Positions 1-9,553 of a DNA stretch of 64,000 nt are shown one piece after another (position 1 is the stretch's first letter; each line of letters opens with the position of its first letter). This DNA comes from Fragum whitleyi (lineage: Eukaryota > Mollusca > Bivalvia > Cardiida > Cardiidae), in contig OX411544.1 in NCBI GenBank assembly GCA_948146395.1, forward strand, positions 93,421,232 through 93,485,231, in the 5' to 3' direction. The notes below the pieces were generated by a model. It did no database searches. It was not told where the DNA came from and saw nothing but the letters and a program-made list of their open reading frames with translations. The translations under genes were made by a program, and so were the position numbers.

Positions 1-639
1 TGTTTCCCATTTGTGATAAGTTGTTATAGTATGCAGCTGGTGGAATGTTGTGGTTAAAGTATAGCGTGAGAAATAAGTATGGTTAGGTGCATCAGCATCT
101 GTAATATAATTGAAAAACTGAAGTTAAAGAAATTACTAGTTATCATTTATTCATTCCCCCTTTATTTGTACTAGAATTTGATAAGGGTAAAATATTATTT
201 TTTAGTATGACACATTTAGCATTTGGTTGAATGTACACAACTTCTCCCTACAATTTTTGTAAGGAACTGAATTATTTTTACCTTCAGATGATAATATTTC
301 TTTTATTTAGATACTAAACCATTTAAATCACTGAAGTTCTCTAGCCTTCCAGTAATACATGTATTAACTTCAGATTCTATTGGATTGTGTTTCTAAGTAA
401 AAGATTTATTATTACAAATATTAAAACAGTCTTCAATTCTTTTCTGAAGTTGATTTTCTTACAGAATACATCAGATAGTTTTAAGAGTCCTTGCTACTTA
501 TTTGTGAGTCACAGACTCGCAACACCTGTGTCCTATAAAACCATATCCAAATTTGTATGTTTGAACGACCTTTGTAGAAATTTGTATGTAGTTGATAAGA
601 TAAATATATGGACAGTTAGTGTCAGGTACTGGAGTACAT
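1..639. other. No recognised feature
   Basis: AT-rich sequence. I see no exon with splice signals, no transposon end and no tandem array. Short open frames here have no recognisable motif. Confidence 0.4.
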
Positions 640-806
640 GCGGGTTATGAGATTTCGGTTACCCAGATACAAAGTTTCTACTCCTCCCAGCTCTACCTTG
701 GTTCAAACCCCAGCTTCAGTCAAATCCTTTCCATCACCAATGGCTGGATAATTGTTCACCTTATTGGGATAAGCAGCTGGATTCTAGTAATAGTAGGACT
801 GAATGT
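640..806 (+). repeat. Degenerate tRNA-derived SINE (type 1)
   Basis: A B-box-like GGTTCAAACCCC lies at 700-711. It is followed by the family body words 'aatcctttcc', 'tcaccaatggctggataat' and 'gataagcagctggattcta', which match the better copies at 9131 and 33254. The copy is old and its tRNA head is eroded. Confidence 0.55.
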
Positions 807-825
807 TGTGATAGTACTAATAGTT

Positions 826-1635
826 ATCCAAGCCAAAATGTCTAGAACCCCTTTCAAAAACCGGAACGTTCAATTGCATATCTCGTAAAAAAGGGCCATA
901 TTGACAAAATCCTTGTAAGAATCTATGGGTCACAATTTTGGCCCAATCTTCATGAAACTTTTTCAGAATGTTTATCTCATCACATGGATAAATCCTATCG
1001 AAAATTAAATAAAAGCAGGTGGATGCAAGTAATAGAAGGACAGAATGTTGTGATAATACTATAAGTTATCCAAGCCAATATGTCTAGAGTCCCTTTTAAA
1101 AATCGAAATGTTCAATTGAATATCATGGAGAAAAGGGGCCATAATGACAAAATACTTTTAAGAACTCTAGGGCCCCAACAATTCTGGCCAAATCTTCATG
1201 AATCTTTGTCAGAATATTTGACTCGTCAAAAGGATAAATCCTATCGAAAATGAGCAAATTCCATAGCATATCACAGGTAAAGGAGTATTAATGACAAAAT
1301 TATTGTAGTAACCCTAGAGGCCACATTTTGGCAAGGATGAACCCTTTTGAAAATGGGAACGTCCCATGGCATATGATGGGAAAAGGGGCCTTAAGGATAA
1401 TTTCTTTGACACAATCTAGGGGCCAAATCTTTGACCCAAACATCATGAAAATGTCAATTGAAAATATGGCAATTCAGTCTTATTAAAGACGGCACTTTAA
1501 TGGAAAGACTGATCAACAGTTAGTAACTTTGTCTTGTATCATACTATTGTGCAATTTTAATGTCTTGCTGGTATCTCAAGAAGGAATTCAGATGAGCAAT
1601 CTAGGGCTATTTTGGCCCTCTTGTATTAAACCTCT
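826..1635 (-). mobile_element. HL-A Helitron-like non-autonomous element, 3' end missing
   Basis: The right border reads, on the minus strand, ACAAGAGGGCC followed by a small hairpin (1603-1619). This is the 5' end of family HL-A. The body holds three to four diverged units of about 145 bp, recognisable by the recurring 'gacaaaat' and 'ccttttcc'-type words. No terminal hairpin is seen at the left, so the copy is truncated or decayed. Confidence 0.55.
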
Positions 1636-1814
1636 TTCAATCAATCAATAGCAACAGGACAAGTATCAAGAAGTAGATTATATTGAAACAGAGTAAAAAG
1701 AAAAGAATGGCCCTAAACTGCTTACCAGTTCCTGAATTTTATTGGTCCACTGGATGTTGTTGAGTTGGAGATGCTATAGAATTCAAAGTGAAAATATGAC
1801 CCTCCCTGCAGTGT

Positions 1815-2590
1815 CCGTACATGAGCAAATCAGAATGTTGTGAACAATTTTTGAAAAAAGTCACCAAAGGAACATTCTTGCAAAGTTTCATTTAAATTGG
1901 TCTGATGATTTTGGAGGAGATATCAATCAAGCTTTCATAATGGAAAATGGCAAGGCTAAACAAATTTAACAACAATTTTTGGAAAGTATCACTAAGGGAA
2001 CATTCCTGCAAAGTTCCATTGAAATCAGCCCAGTGGTTAAGGAGGAGGCTGTTTAAGAATTTTATTGTTAGATTCCAAGCCCTTGTAAGCCCATATTTAT
2101 GGGACAACCAGAATTTTTTAACAATTTTGGAAGATACATTCTGGCATGTCAAGGAACATTCTTTATTATTGGCCCAGTGGTTTAAGAGGAGATGTCATTC
2201 AAAGAGATTTATGGGCCATGCCTGCACGCCAATATTTATGGGCCAATCAGAGTTTTGCAAACAATTTTGGAATAGGGTCATCCAAGGAAAATTTTGACCA
2301 AATTTTGTTGAAATCGGCCAAGTGATTTAGGAGGAAATGTTGTTTAAAGATTTCATAGGAAAAAAAGCTTCACCCATATTTATGGGCCAATAAGAATTTT
2401 GTGAACAATTTTGGAAGAGGGACATCCAAGGAACATTCTTCGAAAATTTCTTTAAATTGGCTAAGCAGTTCAGGAGGTGAAGAAGTTGTAAGAAAGTATT
2501 CGACACACAATAGATGCGGACAATGGACTCAGGGTAATCCTAAAAGCACCCCTCGAGCATGTTGTACTCAGTTGAGCTACTAAGAGCACT
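1815..2590 (+). mobile_element. HL-A element, 5'-truncated, with terminal hairpin
   Basis: Repeats of the type 'caaggaacattcctgcaaagtt ... ggaggagatgt' run through the interval. The element ends in a short GAC-rich segment and an imperfect hairpin at about 2552-2582 (CTCGAGCA ... TGTACTCAGTTGAGCTA), the HL-A 3' terminus. The 5' hairpin is absent. Frames open through it are repeat translations. Confidence 0.55.
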
Positions 2591-2984
2591 ACCTGCTGGT
2601 GTCAGCTGAGTAGTTAGCCTGATTGACTTGTGATTTGATGCATGCGGGAAGGGATTTTGGAAGGACACTTTGCAGACAGAGCCCCAGTCCACCCAGTTGT
2701 AAAGTTGGGTAGCAGGATAATCAGGAATGGTAGTCACTTGCCTCTTTATCATGTTATTCTCGAGGTTAATAAACAACTTGGGGGTGCCTACACTCAGCCG
2801 TTGAGTGCCAGTTAGTTGAAAAAAAATCTAAAAGGTAGTCATTAGTATAGGTTGCTAGTTAAATAATGAACAAACATGTATACATGTTTCAAGGAAATAC
2901 CTTTTGTAATTACAGAGATATTACAAAATTTCTTTTTGAAGTGAAAATGACCATTACAATGCTGAATTCATTAAGGCTATTGTA

Positions 2985-3640
2985 AAGAAGAAGACCATGA
3001 TGGTCCTATATCGCTCACCTTTGTTTCTTTGCCTTAATTATCTAATTTTCCAACAACAGTCATAATTGCATATTTATGAATTGTGGCCTCTAGAGTCTAA
3101 ACAAGAAAATTGTCGTTAAGGCCCCTTTTCTTGTGATATGGTATGGATCCTTTCCATTTTCAACAGGATTCATTCTTGTGACCTGACAAACTTTCTGTCA
3201 AAGTTTCATGAAAATTAGACCATATTTTTAACCTCGAGAGTGTAAACAAGTAACTTGTCATTAAGGCCCCTTTTCATGAGATATGGCATGGATCCTTCCC
3301 ATTTTCAATAGGGTTTATTCTTATGACCTGACAAATCTTCTGTCAAAGTTTCATGAAGATTTGACCATACTTGTGGCCTTTAGAGTATAAACAAGGAAAT
3401 TGTCATTAAGGCCCCTTTTCCTGTGATATTGTATGGTTCCTTCCCATCTTCAAAAGAGTTTATTATTGTGACCTGACAAACATTCTCACAAAGTTTCATG
3501 ATGATTGGACCATATTTGTGGCCACTAGAGTGTAAACAAGAAAATTGTTGACATCTGAATATGCACAACACACGACGGACGACAGGCATTCAATGATCAC
3601 AAAAGCTCACCTTGAGCATGATGTGCTTAGATGAGCTTTA
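2985..3640 (+). mobile_element. HL-A Helitron-like element, both ends present
   Basis: The 5' end carries the palindrome GACCATGATGGTC (2993-3005) followed by ATATCGCTCACCT. The body has three units sharing 'taaggccccttttc'; the word CCCCTTTTC starts at 3122, 3267 and 3412, exactly 145 bp apart. After a short ACGGACGAC tract comes the terminal hairpin at 3603-3639 (AGCTCACCTTGAGCA / TGTGCTTAGATGAGCT). No transposase is encoded. Confidence 0.7.
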
Positions 3641-4371
3641 AACTCAGGTTTGACTGATGTATCAGGGCACTCTGTCTTGAAAAATGTGATTCTAGAATCT
3701 ACCCCATTAATCATGGTCATACTGAATAAAAAACCTTGGCAAAATTATGATAAAAATCAAAGTGCTGAAACCTCTGTATGTCCCTATTGTGAGTCAGATT
3801 TTCATTTTGTAAATACAATTTTGAAAATATTCTATTTCAAAAAGGAAAATCCGGGGATATAGACTGCATATGTGCAGGCTGATCTTTTTCTATACCTCCT
3901 GCCATAGCAGGAATATTCTGGGCTCAGTAAGACAAGGATTAAGCTATAACTTGATCTTGTGAAATTGAGATAATGAATACACAGCCCTTCTTTCAAGTAA
4001 AAACTTCTAACAATAGTTGAGATTTTACCAAGGTAAAAGTTGGTCTTATCGATCTAACAATAACTAGACTGACAACACCAAAAATACAAAGTAGATCTAT
4101 TGTCTTTTTTGTTTTGAGTTAAAATAACTGATAATGGAAGGAAAAAATTATTTATATTTCATTTTATAGTCCATTTTATTAAATTCCACAAACACACACT
4201 CATACACAAAAATCTGGGGCATGTATTTAACATTTCTCTTAATTGTTATAATCCATGATTTTCCCCTGGAAGGGTGGAGCCTAGGTAACGGGTCTATGCA
4301 CTTAAGGTAAATCAGCTTTTGTTCATTATTATTCACTTCTAAAGATAGTCAACATAATTATCTTGTGACCG
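3641..4371. other. Intergenic; MITE fragment only
   Basis: About 3870-3950 contains words of the 'gcaggaggtatggac / cagactgcacatatgtgca' MITE family (best copy at 56733-56965). The rest shows nothing recognisable. Confidence 0.35.
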
Positions 4372-4450
4372 TCAAGGGTCGGTTGGTAACCAAACCCTTG
4401 TAACTTCAGCTTGTCCAAGCTGAAGTTACGCAGCTTTTGTAAACCAACAA
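4372..4450. repeat. Palindromic MITE
   Basis: GTAACTTCAGCTTG and CAAGCTGAAGTTAC form a perfect 14-bp stem with a 2-nt spacer near 4401-4430. It is flanked by weaker outer complementarity (GTTGGTAACCAA ... TTTGTAAACCAAC). A related palindrome lies at 61021-61085. Confidence 0.55.
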
Positions 4451-4671
4451 TGAAATGTGTTCATTTTCTCGAAGCTCGTGAATCTTTTTGGTTTTTCGGA
4501 TACAGTTATTTGCACACATTTACGATTATTGCCGTCTGACTTTTCAATGAATCCAAAATATTTATAAGTTAACTCGACAAATTACGTCATGACTAAGCTC
4601 CGCCCTGCCAGTTCATTTATAACTTAGAATAAAGATTTCCGAATCTGTGCACATTTTGTCAATAAACTCAT

Positions 4672-5793
4672 TTACTGATTCATGAAAATATCCTGACAGT
4701 AAGTCCCAATACGCATTCCAAAATATTCTCGATGTTTGTCCATAAAATCTCCAACAATTCCACGCTTGAATCTTCTCCTCTTTTCGCATTCATGGGCGGA
4801 GTCTTCATTCCCTTTGCATATTATGTAGTTAGAATGTAAAGGCATTTCTGGGTGTGTGTATAAAACCTTAGTTCCGTGGTGAAAAGGTCCATTGAATAGT
4901 GAACATTTACCATGGAAACATTTTGGTAGCATTGTTACAACATCTCCTTTTCTCACAATTCTCCAACTATTTTTAACCAGTTTATCAAATGACCTTGTAT
5001 AATGCTTATTCCCAACTCTTGGCATTCCAAATGTGTATAGAAATAGCTTGTCTGACTTGACAACATTTTCATGAATGAAAAGCACACTAGCCAGTGATGC
5101 TACAGCGCCCCCTAGAGAGTGTCCTGTTACCTTGACCTCGTAATGTGGATGAATGCTCAATAATTTAGTTGTTACCTCCCTTATATCAGAATACAGTTTT
5201 TGCAAAACATTGTAGAAATATGCCTGTACTTTCCCTCCTGTTGGGAAGTGAACTGTGTCCTTTGTTAAAACTGTTAACACTTGATCCAATACTTGCTTAC
5301 CTCCCCTAGTCCCTCTAATTGCAACAATTATCTCCCTTCTGCGATCAGATTTAGCAACTAGTGCTAAGCACTGTTTGTCATACTCGAAATAATAATCATC
5401 ACAATCTTTCCGAATCACTTTGATAAAATTGTAATCTTTGTTTGTAAACAATTTACTCGTACACTGATCTGGAACGTCAGAATATGCCGCAGCTGAGAAT
5501 CGTGCCAGCAGGTAGGCCTCTGACGGACTGTAGTGCTTCTCCCGTCCCTCAAAACGTGAGACACATTTGTCTCTGTTCCAAATGTTCTGATTCTTTAGAC
5601 ACTGATTATTCAAGGATATTTTTGAATGACACCTGTTTGTAAGTGGGCACCAGTTACATGATGCCCAGCCCCAGAACCGGTGTCGTGTACAGGCGAAACA
5701 ATCTTTCTTATTTCCACATCCTCTTCTTGTATTCACTGGCAGAAATAAATCCAACAGAACTAAAAGAATTAAAATATCTGTCTTCATTTTCAA
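4672..5793 (-). CDS. Secreted class 3 (fungal-type) lipase with N-terminal PSI-like cysteine module
   Basis: A 373-residue intronless open frame. Residues 1-22 form a signal peptide (basic start, LILLVLLDLFL core). Residues 26-77 hold eight cysteines spaced like a PSI/plexin module (C26, C32, C35, C46, C49, C55, C65, C77). The Lipase_3 alpha/beta-hydrolase domain follows, about 90-355: oxyanion-region AIRGTRGG (158-165), nucleophile elbow GHSLGGA with Ser226, conserved FGMPRVGN (255-262), Asp284 in RKGDVV, and the likely catalytic His354 in DKHREYFG. The catalytic triad is complete, so an active extracellular acylglycerol hydrolase is expected. The start is the first Met and directly precedes the signal peptide. 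Substrate and tissue cannot be told. The closest alternative is a class 3 lipase-like protein of the digestive gland or haemolymph. Confidence 0.93.
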   Translation of the reverse strand: MKMKTDILILLVLLDLFLPVNTRRGCGNKKDCFACTRHRFWGWASCNWCPLTNRCHSKISLNNQCLKNQNIWNRDKCVSRFEGREKHYSPSEAYLLARFSAAAYSDVPDQCTSKLFTNKDYNFIKVIRKDCDDYYFEYDKQCLALVAKSDRRREIIVAIRGTRGGKQVLDQVLTVLTKDTVHFPTGGKVQAYFYNVLQKLYSDIREVTTKLLSIHPHYEVKVTGHSLGGAVASLASVLFIHENVVKSDKLFLYTFGMPRVGNKHYTRSFDKLVKNSWRIVRKGDVVTMLPKCFHGKCSLFNGPFHHGTKVLYTHPEMPLHSNYIICKGNEDSAHECEKRRRFKRGIVGDFMDKHREYFGMRIGTYCQDIFMNQ

Positions 5794-5974
5794 TTTATGT
5801 TCACTGAACTCTTGTCATTATTTACTTAAAATATTCCCCTTTTAAGTGAATACCAGGTTATTGAACGGGCACTACTCAAAGGTAGAAAATACATGGATTT
5901 TCAATTATCTCAGTTCATACCCTTTCTAATCAAACATAGTTATTGACTTCTGTATAAGTGAGAGAAAAAGAAGC

Positions 5975-6290
5975 TATATCTTTTTATGCCCCCGATAGGG
6001 AGGCATCATAAATTTGACTTGTCCGTCCGTCCGTCCGTCTGTCCGTCTGTCCGTCCGTCCGTCATTCCGTCCAAAAACTTTAACATTGGCCATAACTTCC
6101 TTATTACTTAACATATTCGCATCATACTTTACCACAACATTCCTTGGTACATTACCTTTCTGTAGGCACATACTTTGGTGACCTTGACCCCTGGATGACC
6201 TTGACCTTGAACATAGATTGGCCATAATTTAAAATCAAAGCGGTGTCGGGGGCATTGTCATCTTACAGTGACAGCTCTTGTTATTTCATA
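5975..6290 (-). mobile_element. HL-F Helitron-like element
   Basis: Read on the minus strand it begins AACAAGAGCTGTCACTG (right border near 6265-6285) and runs through CCTTGACC-rich repeats. It then has a (GGAC)n tract (6022-6068) and ends in a GCCTCCC ... GGGGGC hairpin and CATAAAAA (5984-6005). The order 5' ACAAGAG, body, GGAC microsatellite, terminal hairpin matches the other HL families. The companion copy is at 63088-63352. Confidence 0.6.
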
Positions 6291-6591
6291 AAATGTAATC
6301 CTTCATGTCATGTCAATGAATTCACTAGAACTTCTTCTTTCCATCTATGTTTTGAGGGGTCATTGCAAAGTTATTATAAGTGCCTATAAATATGTTGACA
6401 CTTAAAATGTTTTTGCACTAGCCCCTCAATTGGACCCTTTTGTGACAATGATGAAAAGATTAAATGATATTTGCTGACTATAAAAATTGGAATATGTATA
6501 TGAGGCTTATAGTTCTGACAAGTCTATACATTTTTACCTCTAAACACTAAGGACACTAAAGTACAATGTACATTGTTTACGTTAATTGTAA

Positions 6592-6900
6592 TACTGTCGC
6601 CGTCATAGAGCAGATGTCAGCGCACCAGATTCTCAAACCTTCACATTTTTGGTATCACAGGTTTGATCCCCAGAAGCACATAACTTATCAGACATTTTTC
6701 TCCCAAAAATAGGTAGATAATTGTACATGTAAACCAAAGTTAGTAGCTTCTGGAGGCTAGGAAAGGGTTTAACAATAGTCAGGGGTGGGAGAAATTCCAG
6801 GAAACCATTGCAAGATCCTCCAACTTCTGCAGTATAAATGAAAAACTGTTAAAAGCAGTGTAAAACCAAATTTAAAAACAACAACAACAACAACAAATTA
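6592..6900 (+). repeat. tRNA-derived SINE (type 1)
   Basis: A tRNA-like head with an eroded A box is followed by B box GGTTTGATCCCC at 6660-6671. The family body follows ('ggaggctaggaaaggg', 'aggaaaccattg') and the tail 'gtgtaaaacc' then (AAC)n at 6880-6897. Same family as 9131-9412. Confidence 0.7.
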
Positions 6901-7228
6901 ATTGTATTACATTACTTGTATTATAATCAACATGGGAAAAAGTAGCATTCACAAAATCAAACTTGAATAAATCGAAAGCAGTTTGTTTTTGCATATTCAA
7001 GATAAGGAAAATAAACAGGTATCAAGTGTTTGCCTTACAGTTTATAAGAGCAGTGAAATTTTGTCTTTTGTCAGTTATTTTCCTTGTTTCATTGAATTTT
7101 ATTTGCCATTTATGTAATACACAGTCTAGTAGTTTTATCACTTAAACCATAAACTAAAAAATTAAGATTTATTCCCTTTGTGAAAAAACATGAGAGACCA
7201 AAGTGGAAAATGAACAAACTGTTTTTGA

Positions 7229-7480
7229 CAAGCTCGTGATGAGCTTTTTTGATTGATCAGGATCGATGTCCAGAGTCCATATGTTTGTCCTTCCATCCTC
7301 AATTCATAAAAACTTCTCCCAATCTTGTCATCAGATTTCAACGAAACTTCATAGGAATGATCCTAGAGGTTACACTTTCAAAATACTTCACAGAATGTGA
7401 ATCCATGCAAAGCTCTGGTTGCCATGGTAAAAGGGTGTAAAACCTTAAAAAGATTTCTTCAAAGCCTAGAGATTTTATTT
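7229..7480 (+). repeat. Fragment of HL-like element
   Basis: Begins ACAAGCTCGTGATGAGC, a 5' border plus hairpin resembling HL ends. A short stretch of 'cagatttcaacgaaacttcataggaatgatcct' repeat sequence follows, then it stops. No terminal hairpin is seen. Confidence 0.35.
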
Positions 7481-7970
7481 TTGGCATGAAGCATTACCTA
7501 CTGCTTCTGTACGAAAATTTATTGACTTCTTCAAATTATTGCTCTATCTTGAAAATGAGCCATATGTAGTGAGATTCTAGGGCCTGTTCTTCTTAACTTC
7601 TTATGAAAAAATTTATTTTATGTCAAAATCACTAATTGTATCTGGTGTTTTCATTGATCATTAGATTCTGCACCGCCCTATCTCATTGGAAACGCATTTA
7701 GAAGATGGTTCCAATAAAGACAATTCCATTGAGATTATGCATGGCAGAATTCCATAATTAGTTACAACTGTAGAAGCAACTTTAATTTTTTAACTTACAC
7801 CAAAATGATCTTAAGATGGTTAGTAAAACAGGCCCCTGGTTTTTACATTGAAATAAAGCATAAAATCTTAAGAGTCTTTCACTGCCAAACCACAAGGCCT
7901 ATTATATCTGCTTGACATATTTGTATTAGACTACCCTTTATTCATCCCCTGCTGTTTTCAGCAAAGGGAT
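7481..7970. other. Intergenic; short inverted-repeat remnant
   Basis: Sequence at about 7575-7835 (words 'attagattctgc', 'catggcagaattccata', 'agtaaaacaggcccctg') recurs at 10860-11100 and 19440-19640. It appears to be an old MITE with an internal 'cattggaa' inverted motif. No gene is seen. Confidence 0.4.
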
Positions 7971-8445
7971 ATAGTAATGGACTATGTCCATTATTCCGAG
8001 GTTCCGTCACTAATCTTGTCTGGAGTATATCTCCTAAAGTATAGTAGCTATCAACTTGAAACTTTATAGGTGGATAGATCTTATGGCAGAGAAGTGTAGT
8101 GCACAAGAACTACAACTCTTGCTTGCATAATTTTGGAGTTATTGTCCTTTGCTATTTTTAATACTTAGATTTTGTCCGGAGCATATCAACATGAAACTCT
8201 ATGGGAGGATAGATCTCATGGAGGAGAAGTGCAGTGCACAAGAACTACAAGTTATTGCCCCTTGTTATTTAAAATACTTAGATCTTGTCTGGAGTATATC
8301 TCCTAAAGTATTATAGTTATCAACTTGAAACTTTGTGGGTGGATAGATCTCATGGGGGAGAAATGCAGTGCACAAGAACTACAACTCTTGCTTGTATAAT
8401 TTTGGAGTTATTGCCCTTTGTTATTTTAAAGACTTAGATTTTGTA
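7960..8445 (+). repeat. Tandem repeat of about 135 bp with border hairpin
   Basis: Three diverged units share 'gtgcacaagaactacaa', at 8101, 8236 and 8370 (spacings 135 and 134). A CCCTGCTGTTTTCAGCAAAGGG hairpin lies at the left edge (7947-7970). Probably another small HL-type element; no GGAC tract or terminal hairpin was found. Confidence 0.5.
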
Positions 8446-9130
8446 GGGGGTCAATCTCTTAAAGTACAAAAGAATCCTTAATCTATTAGGCTTCAGTTTA
8501 TTATCAAGCGACATGGTTCTTGTTAGAGACTTAAAATTATAGTGATTATTTGAATATTGACCCTATATTGCTGGAAGCTCTTTCTTTTTTTAAGAAAAAA
8601 TAAAGAATACAATCTTTAAAGATCTTCTCCCAGACCATTTAAAGTAAAACTTTGATATTTTGCATGGCACACAACCCTAAGACTTTAAAGCAGAAAAAAT
8701 GAGAGTGCCAAACTTGATAATAAGCTCTGTGTTGTAAGGTACCAGATTTTATATAAGAATAAAGCAGGAAGCAGAAATCTTCTCTTTCTACACAGCAAGG
8801 CATTCATCCTTCAAATTTTACAGAGAGAATTGTTACATGGTGCCCTACAAAACCCCGTAAATTGCTTTCAGATTAAAATTTAATTCTCTTTTAGTTTGTC
8901 TTGTAAGGATTCTTTCTAACAGACAGATTTCAAGAAGGAAATCTTAAGAAATTTTGTCCTCTCAATCAGGTCTGATACTTTCACTTACTCTGAACAACTT
9001 TTACTGATTTCATATTCCACCCTCTAAGAATTTTCTAACAATACAATAATTTTCAAAATTTTGTTGACTAACAATACAATGTAATTATCAAATAGATAGG
9101 TCTCAAAAATTTACAAGTAATTGGGGAAAG
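8446..9130. other. Nothing recognised
   Basis: AT-rich, no exon-like segment or repeat border identified. It could be intron of NDUFAF7 if the upstream exons lie left of the window. Confidence 0.35.
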
Positions 9131-9412
9131 CTGCCGTCATAGTGCAGTTGATAGTGTGTCAGACTTTCAATCTAGAGGTTCCTGGTTTGATCCCCAAAGA
9201 CGGCACTAATCCTTTCCGACTATTAATTTGTCTATCACCAATGGGTTGATAATCTTAGACCTATGGGAGATAGCAGCTGGAGGCTAGAAAAAGATGTAAT
9301 GGTAGTACTGGTGAGAGATATACTAGGAATCCATTGTTAGGTACTCCAGTTTTCGTGAAATAACTGAAAGATTGTTGAAAACGGTGTAAAACCCCAATCA
9401 AACAAACAAACA
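9131..9412 (+). repeat. tRNA-derived SINE (type 1)
   Basis: The A-box region 'catagtgcagttgatagtgtg' precedes B box GGTTTGATCCCC at 9184-9195. The conserved body follows (CACCAATGGGTTGATAATC, 'ggaggctagaaaaggatgtaatggtagta', 'ccattgttaggtactcc'), and it ends 'gtgtaaaacccc' with an (AAAC)n tail. It lies just upstream of the first visible NDUFAF7 exon. Confidence 0.8.
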
Positions 9413-9447
9413 TACAGAAAGTAAATCTGGTAATTTACGGTTTTCAG

Positions 9448-9553
9448 GGCTTCAAGAACCATCAGTTACATGATGTGTTGACTGATCCAGGCACAGCAGA
9501 CCTTACAGCTGATGTGGACTTTTTGTATCTTCTAAAACAAGCTGGAGATCTAG
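9448..9553 (+). CDS. NDUFAF7: NDUFAF7 exon encoding the DPGTADLTADVDF segment
   Basis: 106 bp, entered in phase 0 after 'ggttttcag' and leaving one base (G) before the donor gtattt. It codes for GFKNHQLHDVLTDPGTADLT and on through FLYLLKQAGDL. Confidence 0.9.

Noticed and set aside
2590..2830. Interrupted HL-C copy
   Set aside because: 'agagcactacctgc' and 'gggggtgcctacactcagcc' match HL-C ends, but the intervening 180 bp could not be identified, so boundaries are unsafe.
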